A DNA stretch of 34,322 nt from Bacteroidales bacterium (GTDB taxonomy: Bacteria; Bacteroidota; Bacteroidia; Bacteroidales; UBA932): NCBI GenBank assembly GCA_017437125.1, contig JAFSBV010000009.1, positions 1 to 34,322 of the forward strand. The letters are read 5' to 3'. The notes beneath the pieces were generated by a model. That model was given only the letters and a program-made list of their open reading frames with translations. It was not told the DNA's origin and did not search any database. This document shows, in pieces, positions 15,469 to 23,481 of the stretch. The number at the start of each line of letters is the position of its first letter. Within the stretch, counting starts at the first letter, position 1. Made by a program: the position numbers and the translations under genes.

Positions 15469-18400
15469 ATGAAGAATATCCATATACGATATATTTTGAT
15501 GCTTGCGGCAATGTTATTTCCATTATTGTCGCATGCTCAGTTTTATGTAACCGGAGATGATCCGGGAAAGGCGAAGTGGTATTCCATCGAAACGGACCAT
15601 TTCAAAGTCATATATCCCGAGGGAGCGGATTCCCTTGCAAGGGAATATGCTGCAAAGATCGAAAGATACCGCATCCCGGTTTCGCTGACGACCGGATACG
15701 CCGCAGGAGATGGAGACGGAAAGAAGATGCCTGTCGTGATGCATGCATACAATGCGGCGAACGGTTCGGTAGCATGGGCTCCGAAAAGGATGGATCTTTT
15801 CACAATCCCGTCTGCCTATGATCCGGAACCTCTGCCATGGACCACAATGCTTTCAGTCCATGAATCACGCCATGTGACCCAGATGCAGTTCGGCATGACG
15901 AAGGCACAGAAGCCTTTCGGCTGGGTACTCGGTGAAATGTGGAATATACTTGCCTCACTGGTATATCCAGGTATTTCTAACATGGAAGGAGATGCCGTGA
16001 TTACCGAAACCGCATGGACTCCTTCAGGACGAGGCAGGACGGCGGACTTTCTCAATTACTATTGGGTGGCATTCGACAACGGGGATTTCAGGAGCTGGGA
16101 CAAATGGAGATTCGTATCCCAGAAGAACAATGCTCCGAACTATTATTCTCTCGGATATCTGACGATAGGAGGCTTCCGTTATCTGTACGACTGTCCGGAA
16201 TTCATGAAGGAGGGATATGATCTTGCGGCACGACGTCCATATAATCTCGGAGCGTTCTACACCACAACCAAGAGACTCACGGGAAAGAAGTTCAAACATG
16301 CCTTCATGGAGGTTTGTGACACCTTATATACCCTCTGGAATGCCTCTGCAGAGGCTCGAAGGCCATATATTCCATCCGAGCCGGTAAGTGCGGAACCACG
16401 TATATATACAGATTACACCGACAACCTCATTGTCGGAACTGACATATACGCGATAAAGAAAGGACATGTCGATGCTCCTGCCCTTGTACGAATAGACAGC
16501 ATAGGACGGGAACACAGGATCAGTTCATTCGCCAGCAATGCTGGCAGGATCCAATGGTCGGAACCTCTCCAGAGAATCTATTGGAGCGAAACAAAGGCTG
16601 ACAAGAGGTGGAATCTCGAAACTGAATCCAGGATAAGATACATCGGAAAGGATGGCAAGGGAAGCATCAGGAGTTCAGGACTCCTTCATAATCCGTATCC
16701 GGACAGTTCGCAAGGCAAGGTGGCAGCTGTGAGATATACGATCGGAGGCCGTACTGTTCTTGAAATCATGGATGGAAGTTCAGGAGAGGCAAAGGCCTCG
16801 TTCAATGCTCCGGACAGTCTGCAGCTGGTGGAAGCGGCATGGATCGGAGATGTCATTTACGCTACAGCCATCTCTGAAAACGGATATGGAATATACAGCA
16901 TCGCTTCTACCGGAGGTCCTTGGAAAAAGGTTCTTTCTCCTCAGCCGGTGATGATAAAGGATTTCGGAACATGGGAAAACGAACTCATGTTCACATGCGA
17001 CAGAACCGGAGTGAACGAACTGTATCATCTCGATCCTTCCGATCGCAGACTTGTACAGAAGACATCCACACGCTACGGAGCTTCCGACTTCAGATACAGC
17101 GAGGACGGGGAATGGCTCTATTACTCGTCACAGACCATGAAAGGAATGAGGATATTCAGGACTCACAGGGATTCTCTTATGGACAGTACTGCCGATTTCA
17201 CCGAACGTCATCTTTATCCTATAGCTGAGGCTGTGACGGCTCAGGAAAGGGCAATGGCCGAAAAACGTGGTGTCGAGCTGATGAAAGATGTGAAGATTTC
17301 GGATCCTGTACGCTACCGCAAGCTTCCTCATATGTTCAATGTGCATTCCTGGGCTCCGGTATATGTGAATGTTGACAATATAATGAACATGTCCTTCGGA
17401 CAGATATGGGAAGCGGCATCGCTCGGTGTCACCGGAATAATGCAGAACAGGCTATCGACAGCTACAGGAGAATTCGGATATTCCGCTCACAAGGATCCAT
17501 ACAATCCTGAAAGATGGAGACATTCCGGACATGCAAGATTCAGATATTCAGGTCTTTATCCTATATTCGAAGTCTCTGTTGACGTCAATGACAGATCGGC
17601 CAGACAATACCATGTCTTCAGGTACAAGCTTGGGGAAGATAAGACAGGAATGGAAGTCAGTTCTCAGGAACTGGCAGTTCCATATGTTGAGGGTAGGGTA
17701 TCTGCCTACATTCCTTTCAGATTCTCTTCCGGAGGATGGTTCAGAGGTGTAACTCCGCGTATGACCTACAGGATAGGAAACGATATGTTCAGAAAAGGAG
17801 TGACCGAAATGACGATGGAAGATCATATGGGTCTTGGAACCGACGGTGTTCTTGTAGATTATCAGAGACCGGTGTTCCAGGCTTATACGGAAGGAAAGAA
17901 TACATTCAGACACAGCGTATCCGGTTCATTGAGCGCATATGCCATACAGAGCACTCCTAACTCGGCCGTATATCCGAGATGGGGATTCGGAATGGAGGCT
18001 GGTGCTTCGGGAAATATCGACAGCAGGGATTTCATATCCCCTATGGGTTATGTCTATGCATACGGATATCTGCCTGGAATAATGCGTGAGCATGGAATAA
18101 GATTATCCGCCATGAGTCAGATCAAGCTGTCCGGAGATTCTGCTTTCGGACAGGCTGTCGTCAGCATACTCCCACGAGGAATGAGTTCGAACGGATCTCT
18201 GACCAGCTGGCTTTCGGTAAGGAATCCTGTAATGACAAAGGTCACAGCAGATTATGCCCTGCCTGTATTCATCGGGGACATTTCCATTGGAGGAAGCTTC
18301 TTCTCCATCAAGAGACTTGTCCTGACCCCGCATTTCGACTGCACGTTCTACTCAGGAAACAATCTGTGGTCAGCCGGATCCGATGTGGAGCTTGACCTGC

Positions 18401-18546
18401 ACAGTATCCTTACTCTTGAATGGCCATGTACCTTGGGTATTACATTCTCATATAACGGAGGATCAGCCTTCGATTCTATGATAGATGATTATGGAACGGA
18501 AATCCGACGCTGGTACTTCGGACCTGTTTTCAACGTAACTTTTTAA
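15469..18546 (+). CDS. Outer-membrane protein: HExxH peptidase-like, beta-propeller and barrel domains
   Basis: The Met at 15469 starts a clean signal peptide (MKNIHIRYILMLAAMLFPLLSHAQ). The in-frame ATG at 15433 lies in the promoter and is rejected. From that Met the protein is 1025 residues. Residues about 35-270 look like a gluzincin (peptidase MA-like) domain: His131-Glu-Ser-Arg-His135 is an HExxH motif, and Glu173 in NMEGDAV is a fitting third zinc ligand. Residues about 310-600 contain TolB-type propeller repeats (GDVIYATAISENGYGIY, DFRYSEDGEWLYYSSQ). From about 620 on there is an outer-membrane barrel (HSWAPVYVN) ending in Phe, the usual barrel signature. An outer-membrane protease or a zinc-binding assembly factor are both possible. 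A CpXC gene follows after 10 bases. Confidence 0.75.
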   Translation: MKNIHIRYILMLAAMLFPLLSHAQFYVTGDDPGKAKWYSIETDHFKVIYPEGADSLAREYAAKIERYRIPVSLTTGYAAGDGDGKKMPVVMHAYNAANGSVAWAPKRMDLFTIPSAYDPEPLPWTTMLSVHESRHVTQMQFGMTKAQKPFGWVLGEMWNILASLVYPGISNMEGDAVITETAWTPSGRGRTADFLNYYWVAFDNGDFRSWDKWRFVSQKNNAPNYYSLGYLTIGGFRYLYDCPEFMKEGYDLAARRPYNLGAFYTTTKRLTGKKFKHAFMEVCDTLYTLWNASAEARRPYIPSEPVSAEPRIYTDYTDNLIVGTDIYAIKKGHVDAPALVRIDSIGREHRISSFASNAGRIQWSEPLQRIYWSETKADKRWNLETESRIRYIGKDGKGSIRSSGLLHNPYPDSSQGKVAAVRYTIGGRTVLEIMDGSSGEAKASFNAPDSLQLVEAAWIGDVIYATAISENGYGIYSIASTGGPWKKVLSPQPVMIKDFGTWENELMFTCDRTGVNELYHLDPSDRRLVQKTSTRYGASDFRYSEDGEWLYYSSQTMKGMRIFRTHRDSLMDSTADFTERHLYPIAEAVTAQERAMAEKRGVELMKDVKISDPVRYRKLPHMFNVHSWAPVYVNVDNIMNMSFGQIWEAASLGVTGIMQNRLSTATGEFGYSAHKDPYNPERWRHSGHARFRYSGLYPIFEVSVDVNDRSARQYHVFRYKLGEDKTGMEVSSQELAVPYVEGRVSAYIPFRFSSGGWFRGVTPRMTYRIGNDMFRKGVTEMTMEDHMGLGTDGVLVDYQRPVFQAYTEGKNTFRHSVSGSLSAYAIQSTPNSAVYPRWGFGMEAGASGNIDSRDFISPMGYVYAYGYLPGIMREHGIRLSAMSQIKLSGDSAFGQAVVSILPRGMSSNGSLTSWLSVRNPVMTKVTADYALPVFIGDISIGGSFFSIKRLVLTPHFDCTFYSGNNLWSAGSDVELDLHSILTLEWPCTLGITFSYNGGSAFDSMIDDYGTEIRRWYFGPVFNVTF

Positions 18547-18556
18547 AAACAAGAAT

Positions 18557-19219
18557 ATGTCACTGATCAACGAAGCCATAGCCCCATGCAGCAAATGCGG
18601 GGAACAGCATAAGATAACAGTCTATAGAAGCATAAACATTGCAGACAATCCCGAACTCAAGGCAAAGGTGATGGACGGTTCACTCTTCCTCTGGGAATGC
18701 CCTCACTGCGGTCAGGTGAATCTCGCCAAATACGAGACCCTCTATCATGATCCTTCCGCAAAGGTCATGTTCTGGCTCATTCCTTCCGGAGAGATTTCCG
18801 AAACGCAGATGCAGGCCATAACCATGCACACAAAGGCAATGGGAGGCTATACTCTGCGACGTGTGAACGATATGGGTTCGCTTATGGAGAAAGTGCTCAT
18901 TTCCGAGGCCGGACTGGACGATGTGGTGCTGGAGATGTGCAAGTACGTAACCAAGCTTGAAATGCTTCAGAAAAGCGTGGAAGCAGGTAAAAAGGAGGAA
19001 TTCATGGCTTCTGTATTCCATTTTTACCGTTCAGAGGGTGAAGGCGACGAAAGGGTGCTGACCTTCATGTATGCCCTCGACGGCCAGATGCTCGGAGTCA
19101 ACATAGGCTGGAACGTATATCAGGACTGCGCCGGAATCCTCGAGCGCAACCCTCAGATCCGCCCTGCAGAAGGCTTCGAGAAGATAGATGCGGAGTGGCT
19201 TGGCTCAAAGCTGGTTTAA
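18557..19219 (+). CDS. CpXC domain protein
   Basis: The protein has 220 residues and no signal peptide, so it is cytoplasmic. Cys11-x-x-Cys14 (PCSKCG) and Cys48-x-x-Cys51 (ECPHCG) frame a beta-rich segment with NIADNPELKAKVMDGSLF, the pattern of the CpXC zinc-ribbon domain. The C-terminal 130 residues are helical and acidic, without a recognised motif. The biochemical function of CpXC proteins is not established. It is 10 bases after the peptidase/barrel gene and probably shares its transcript, which would end at the hairpin starting at 19238. Confidence 0.85.
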   Translation: MSLINEAIAPCSKCGEQHKITVYRSINIADNPELKAKVMDGSLFLWECPHCGQVNLAKYETLYHDPSAKVMFWLIPSGEISETQMQAITMHTKAMGGYTLRRVNDMGSLMEKVLISEAGLDDVVLEMCKYVTKLEMLQKSVEAGKKEEFMASVFHFYRSEGEGDERVLTFMYALDGQMLGVNIGWNVYQDCAGILERNPQIRPAEGFEKIDAEWLGSKLV

Positions 19220-19237
19220 CCGAATCTCATAAAAAAG

Positions 19238-19277
19238 ACCGATGTACCAAGAATCACCAGAAACTTGGTACATCGGT
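19238..19277. terminator. Bidirectional terminator, twin hairpin 1
   Basis: ACCGATGTACCAAG (19238-19251) and CTTGGTACATCGGT (19264-19277) form a perfect 14-bp stem with a 12-base loop between the convergent CpXC and galK genes. On the minus strand it is followed by CTTTTTT, a good terminator for galK. On the plus strand it is followed by TCTGATTTTTGATGTTTTTT, suitable for the CpXC transcript. Confidence 0.8.
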
Positions 19278-19311
19278 TCTGATTTTTGATGTTTTTTCAG
19301 CTTTTTCGGGG

Positions 19312-19349
19312 GTGATGTACCAAGATATTGCGCTTTTTTGGTACATCAC
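19312..19349. repeat. Twin hairpin 2, sharing the GATGTACCAA core
   Basis: GTGATGTACCAA (19312-19323) and TTGGTACATCAC (19338-19349) form a perfect 12-bp stem with a 14-base loop. Both arms share GATGTACCAA/TTGGTACATC with the hairpin 60 bases to the left, while the outer pairs differ yet stay complementary. It is followed by no T-run on the plus strand. Confidence 0.75.
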
Positions 19350-19354
19350 TTTGG

Positions 19355-19382
19355 GAGATCCCCGATCGAGTCGGGTATGACT
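19355..19382. repeat. Short dispersed-type repeat with CCCGA/TCGGG hairpin
   Basis: GAGATCCCCGATCGAGTCGG and the following GTATGAC contain CCCGA (19361-19365) and TCGGG (19371-19375) around TCGAG. From memory, the reverse strand resembles the GTCAT-CCCGA-CT-GATCGGG-ATCTC repeats found between genes in many bacterial genomes. It lies just beyond the galK stop. Only one copy is visible here, so the repeat identity rests on recollection. Confidence 0.5.
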
Positions 19383-19388
19383 TAAAAA

Positions 19389-20522
19389 CTAGAGTCTGCG
19401 TGCTCCGTCGCTGATCACTACAGGAATTACAACTGGCTCATGGCCATATTTCTCACAGAACGATGTCTTGGCCTTTTCGATGAATGCATCATAGAGCTCA
19501 GCCTTCACGAGATTGATGGTACAGCCGCCGAAACCGCCGCCCATGATACGTGAACCTGTCACGCCGCATTCCTGTGCCACTGTAGCGAGGAAATCAAGCT
19601 CTTCGCATGAAACCTCATAATCCTTCGACATTCCCCAATGAGTCTCATACATGCGTGCTCCGACCGTCTCATAGTCACCCTTTCCGAGTGCATCACATAC
19701 ATCAAGGACTCTTCTCTCCTCACCGATCACATAACGTGCGCGGAGATAATCCTCTTCAGAAATCTGATCCTTGATGGCCTCGAGCTGATCCATTGTAGCT
19801 CCGCGGAGGAATTCCTGACCGAGAACCTTGGCTACGCGCTCACATGATGCGCGACGGTCATTGTATGGAGATCCCACAAGTTCATGCTTTACACATGAGT
19901 TGAGAAGGACAAGCTTGTATCCGTGCTGCTCCGGATCGAACGGGAAATATTCGAATTCCATAGAACGGCAGTCAAGACGCATGAGGTTTCCTGCCTTTCC
20001 GAAAACAGAAGCGAACTGATCCATGATTCCGCACTTCACACCGCAGTAGTTGTGCTCTGTGCTCTGACCGATGCGTGCAAGCTCGAACTTGTCGATTCCA
20101 AGACCGAAGAGTTCATTGAGAGCAAATGCGAATGTGCTTTCAAGGGCTGCAGAAGAAGACATTCCGGCTCCGAGAGGTACATCACCTGCAAAAACTGTGT
20201 CGAATCCGCCTACCTTTCCGCCTCTCTTCTGGATTTCGCGACATACACCGAAGATGTATCGAGCCCAGCTCTGATGAGGAAGATCCTCTTCATTGAGACC
20301 GAATTCGCAATATTCGTCGAGATCAAGTGCGAAAGCACGTACTCTCTCTGCTCCGTTGAGCTTGATTTCAGCAATCATTCCCTTGTCGATTGCACCTGGG
20401 AACACGAAACCGCCGTTATAATCGGTATGCTCGCCGATAAGGTTGATACGTCCTGCAGACGCAAAGAATTCACCTTCTGCCTGGAAAAGGGTCTGGAATT
20501 TTTCAGCTATTCTGGTTTTCAT
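19389..20522 (-). CDS. galK: Galactokinase
   Basis: This GHMP-family kinase phosphorylates alpha-D-galactose to galactose 1-phosphate in the Leloir pathway. The galactokinase signature GRINLIGEHTDYNGGFVFP lies near residues 24-42. The phosphate-binding loop PLGAGMSSS is at 116-124, and GIMDQF carries the expected catalytic Asp168. The C-terminal motif GSRIMGGGFGGCTINLV is also present. At 377 residues it is a standard length. It stands apart from galactose transport or galM/galT genes here. It has its own promoter upstream and a strong T-run terminator downstream. Confidence 0.96.
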   Translation of the reverse strand: MKTRIAEKFQTLFQAEGEFFASAGRINLIGEHTDYNGGFVFPGAIDKGMIAEIKLNGAERVRAFALDLDEYCEFGLNEEDLPHQSWARYIFGVCREIQKRGGKVGGFDTVFAGDVPLGAGMSSSAALESTFAFALNELFGLGIDKFELARIGQSTEHNYCGVKCGIMDQFASVFGKAGNLMRLDCRSMEFEYFPFDPEQHGYKLVLLNSCVKHELVGSPYNDRRASCERVAKVLGQEFLRGATMDQLEAIKDQISEEDYLRARYVIGEERRVLDVCDALGKGDYETVGARMYETHWGMSKDYEVSCEELDFLATVAQECGVTGSRIMGGGFGGCTINLVKAELYDAFIEKAKTSFCEKYGHEPVVIPVVISDGARRL

Positions 20523-20594
20523 CTTATTTATGTTATTACTTTGGTTATTGTTCCGTGATTCATAATAATCCTGATATTACATATCAAAATCTTT

Positions 20595-20625
20595 CAAATA
20601 TAGCAATATCAGCCGATAAATCAAT
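20595..20625 (-). promoter_or_regulatory. Promoter of galK
   Basis: On the minus strand, ATTG (20625-20622) lies 19 bases upstream of TATATTTG (20602-20595), a full TAnnTTTG match. The predicted leader is about 65 bases. The upstream element overlaps the 3' end of the EEP-family gene by a few bases, so galK can be expressed independently of it. Confidence 0.65.
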
Positions 20626-21592
20626 GATATATCTTAAGAATTATCGGACAATGGTCACTGACTCCGCCTATATATTTCGGTCCGGAATATGTCCTGAGGG
20701 GTTTTTCTCCGGGATGTTTTCTTTCCCACGTCATCAGGAAAGGAATACGGCAGACTTCCATCACGGCATTTGCGGAAAGGCGGGGACTGACCATGAACAT
20801 ATCTATGAGATCCCATTTCCCTTCATATCTGATGGTACCTTCACCTCTTTCATGAAGCGTCCTTCCAAGATTGACCAAGGTTCCGTCAATGATTCCGAAT
20901 GAAGAAGCGTCCGGAGTGTCGTTGAAATCTCCCATGGCTATGACATTTTCATTTCCCAACGAATCTGCAAGTTCCTTCAATGTCATCATTGCCGCCTCCC
21001 TGCGACCTCGTGATTCCTTTTCTCCTCCATATTTCGATGGATGATGATTGACTATGAAATCAAGCCTGCAACTGTCTGCAAGGCACATTCCGGCATGAAG
21101 GATATCCCTTGTCGCCATCTTTTCTCCTTCATGTTCCGGTGTCTTTACCGAGACCGATTCCAATGTCATGGAAGATTTCCTATACAATATGGCTGCATCT
21201 ATGCCGCGCCGGTCTCCTGAATCATGATGGATCACGGCATAATCATATTTCCTCAGAAGCGTGGAATGTAGAAGTTTGGTCAGCACTCCCCTGTTCTCTA
21301 TCTCTGCAAGACCTATCAGATCAGGCATTCTCCCGTATCTTTCCCCTATCCACAATATGGCCTTGGCAACAGCATCGCACTTCGCATAGAACCTTTTCTT
21401 CGTCCAATGCCTGCTGCCCATTGATGAGAATTCCTTGTCTGACTCCCCCGTTCCTCCGTCAACATAGTCAAAGAAGTTCTCCAGATTCCAGAAAACAACC
21501 GACAGAGAATCACCATCAGAACGAGCATTTCCATAAGACAACCCGGGCGAGGACAATATTGTAAAAAACAACAGTATTTTCATATAAATCAT
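20621..21592 (-). CDS. Secreted endonuclease/exonuclease/phosphatase (EEP) family protein
   Basis: A signal sequence (KILLFFTILSSPGLSYG) indicates export. EEP-fold catalytic motifs appear in order: VVFWNLENFFD with the metal-site Asn, LIGLAEIENRGV with the metal-binding Glu, VNHHPSKYGG, AMGDFNDTP with the Asp/Asn pair, and GGVSDHCPIIL with the final Asp-His. All key residues are present in 323 residues, so it should be an active metal-dependent phosphodiesterase. The substrate, extracellular DNA or a phospho-compound, cannot be told. The start may be Met at 21592 or Met at 21583. It is on the same strand as galK, but the 98-base gap contains galK's own promoter. Confidence 0.9.
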   Translation of the reverse strand: MIYMKILLFFTILSSPGLSYGNARSDGDSLSVVFWNLENFFDYVDGGTGESDKEFSSMGSRHWTKKRFYAKCDAVAKAILWIGERYGRMPDLIGLAEIENRGVLTKLLHSTLLRKYDYAVIHHDSGDRRGIDAAILYRKSSMTLESVSVKTPEHEGEKMATRDILHAGMCLADSCRLDFIVNHHPSKYGGEKESRGRREAAMMTLKELADSLGNENVIAMGDFNDTPDASSFGIIDGTLVNLGRTLHERGEGTIRYEGKWDLIDMFMVSPRLSANAVMEVCRIPFLMTWERKHPGEKPLRTYSGPKYIGGVSDHCPIILKIYH

Positions 21593-21700
21593 TATTTTGC
21601 AAACGACAAAAATGTATATGATTTTTCTGACAATGTTTAAAAAAAAGAAAAATAAAGGCTTAAAAAGAGAAATAAATTAAAGAAAAAGAAAAAGTTGGCG

Positions 21701-21708
21701 TAAATTTG
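21701..21708 (+). promoter_or_regulatory. -7 element for ychF
   Basis: TAAATTTG matches TAnnTTTG and lies 49 bases before the ychF start. Upstream, 21640-21694 is an almost pure A/G tract interrupted by few T residues. No TTTG is found at the ideal distance, so the A-rich stretch may act as an upstream element. Confidence 0.5.
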
Positions 21709-21757
21709 CGGGCTGATAAAGAAACAGGATATAATTACCATTTAAAGAGATAATGCA

Positions 21758-22861
21758 ATGGCACTTAAATGCGGTATCGTAGGACTTCCTAATGTAGGAA
21801 AATCAACATTGTTCAACTGCGTGAGCTCGGGAAAGGCTCAGAGCGCAAACTTCCCTTTCTGTACAATAGAGCCTAACATAGGCTCCACAATCGTACCGGA
21901 CAAGAGACTGGAAGTGCTCGAAAGCCTCTGCAACCCTAAGAGAGTGATCCCTGCAACAGTAGAGATCGTGGACATCGCCGGACTTGTGAAGGGAGCAAGC
22001 AAGGGAGAAGGTCTCGGAAACCAGTTCCTTGCAAACATCAGGGAAACCGATGCAATCCTCCATGTCCTCCGTTGCTTTGACGATCCTAACATCGTACATG
22101 TTGACGGAAGCGTGGATCCTGTCCGTGACAAGGAAGTCATAGACATGGAGCTTCAGCTCAAGGATCTTGAGACAGTGGAAAACCGCATTACAAAAGTACA
22201 GAAGCAGGCTCAGACCGGAGGTGACAAGAATGCCAAGAAGCTTTTCGACCTTCTCTGCAGATACAGGGATGCCCTTGAGCAGGGAAAGTCATGCCGCACC
22301 GTAAAACCTGAAAATGCCGATGAAGAGCAGCTTGCAAAGGAACTTTTCCTCCTTACAAACAAGCCTGTGATGTATGTATGCAACGTTGACGAGGCTTCAG
22401 CAAAGACTGGAAACCAGTATGTAGAGCAGGTCCGTGAGGCTGTAAAGGACGAGGATGCCGAGATCCTTGTGATTGCTGCAAAGATCGAATCAGACATTGC
22501 AGAGCTTGAGAGCTATGAGGAACGTCAGATGTTCCTCGAAGAAATGGGTCTGGAGGAATCAGGAGTCGTAAGACTTATCCAGAGCGCATATTCCCTCCTC
22601 AATCTCCGAACATATTTCACTGCAGGTGCTGACGAATGCCGTGCATGGACCATAAATGTGGGAGACAAGGCACCGAAGGCAGCAGGAGTGATCCACACTG
22701 ATTTCGAGAAAGGATTCATCCGTGCCGAAGTCATCAAATATGATGATTTCGTGGAATTGAAGTCAGAAGCTGCCTGCCGCGCAGCCGGAAAACTCGGAGT
22801 GGAAGGCAAGGAATATGTCGTTCAGGACGGAGATATAATGCACTTCCTCTTTAACGTATAA
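21758..22861 (+). CDS. ychF: Redox-regulated ribosome-binding ATPase YchF
   Basis: This is an Obg-family P-loop NTPase of 367 residues, the standard YchF length. G1 is GLPNVGKS at residues 9-16 and G3 is DIAGLVKGASKGEGLGN. In place of the GTPase NKxD motif it has NVDE, the change linked to ATP preference in YchF/OLA1. The C-terminal TGS-like domain (AWTINVGDKAPKAAGVIHTDFEKG) is intact. It binds the ribosome and is tied to stress and translation control in other bacteria. It is a single-gene unit whose last 11 bases overlap the convergent TlpA-like gene. Confidence 0.97.
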   Translation: MALKCGIVGLPNVGKSTLFNCVSSGKAQSANFPFCTIEPNIGSTIVPDKRLEVLESLCNPKRVIPATVEIVDIAGLVKGASKGEGLGNQFLANIRETDAILHVLRCFDDPNIVHVDGSVDPVRDKEVIDMELQLKDLETVENRITKVQKQAQTGGDKNAKKLFDLLCRYRDALEQGKSCRTVKPENADEEQLAKELFLLTNKPVMYVCNVDEASAKTGNQYVEQVREAVKDEDAEILVIAAKIESDIAELESYEERQMFLEEMGLEESGVVRLIQSAYSLLNLRTYFTAGADECRAWTINVGDKAPKAAGVIHTDFEKGFIRAEVIKYDDFVELKSEAACRAAGKLGVEGKEYVVQDGDIMHFLFNV

Positions 22862-23363
22862 GCTTGTCAAGAGAAGTCTTAAGGTCATCATATGAAGGGA
22901 CGGGATCGTCGGTGTATATATGCCTGATGATTCCGTTTCTGTCATTTATGTATATACGTGGAATACGGGTCTGGGCGAACAATTCATAGACCGAACGGTC
23001 TTTCTGCGCAGAATAAGGCATTTTCAGCCCCTCTTTATTCCAATAGAACTCTATATCCTCCTTATGATCCTCACGGCTTATAAGGGCAAATGAGACTCCT
23101 TCCGGCTTATATTCGTCATAAATCTTCTGCATTATAGGCAATGCCTGCTGACAGTCCGGACATGATGTATGGAAAAACATTATCACGGATATGTTTCCCT
23201 TGAGATCCTCATTGCTGAGCAGCTTTCCGTTATTCATCACAACAACAAAATCAGGAACAACATCACCGACCTTCAGATCAGCGCCTGCAGGTTCTTCCTT
23301 TATACATGCCGAAAAGAGCAGCATGAACGGTAATATCAATAACAGTCTTTTTATCATTTTCAA
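22851..23363 (-). CDS. TlpA-like thioredoxin-fold lipoprotein
   Basis: A lipobox (LFSAC, Cys20) is followed by a redoxin/AhpC-TSA-type domain starting LKVGDVVPDFVV. The active-site pair is Cys68-Pro-Asp-Cys71 (HTSCPDCQQALP), and the cis-proline lies in TRIPRIYIN. The domain fills the rest of the 170 residues. It most likely acts in thiol-disulfide exchange or disulfide reduction in the periplasm. The start may be Met1 or Met3. It is a single gene, overlapping the 3' end of ychF by 11 bases. Confidence 0.88.
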   Translation of the reverse strand: MKMIKRLLLILPFMLLFSACIKEEPAGADLKVGDVVPDFVVVMNNGKLLSNEDLKGNISVIMFFHTSCPDCQQALPIMQKIYDEYKPEGVSFALISREDHKEDIEFYWNKEGLKMPYSAQKDRSVYELFAQTRIPRIYINDRNGIIRHIYTDDPVPSYDDLKTSLDKLIR

Positions 23364-23424
23364 TATTTTTTGTATGTCGGTCTGACAGTATGGTGATTAT
23401 CAGACCAGCTGCAAAAATAATAAA

Positions 23425-23458
23425 AATAAGAGCAACTGCATTAACAATTGCTCTTATT
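23425..23458 (-). terminator. Intrinsic terminator after the PpiD-like gene
   Basis: AATAAGAGCAA (23425-23435) and TTGCTCTTATT (23448-23458) form a perfect 11-bp stem with a 12-base loop, 23 bases past the PpiD-like stop. On the minus strand TTTATTATTTTTGC follows. This ends the long mfd-to-ppiD run. Confidence 0.85.
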
Positions 23459-23481
23459 ATCATAGAGTTGGATGTAATCTA

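Noticed and set aside
23412-23419. TATTTTTG on the minus strand as a -7 element of the TlpA-like gene
   Set aside because: It lies in the T-tract of the PpiD-gene terminator and has no partner element, so it is better explained as part of that tract.
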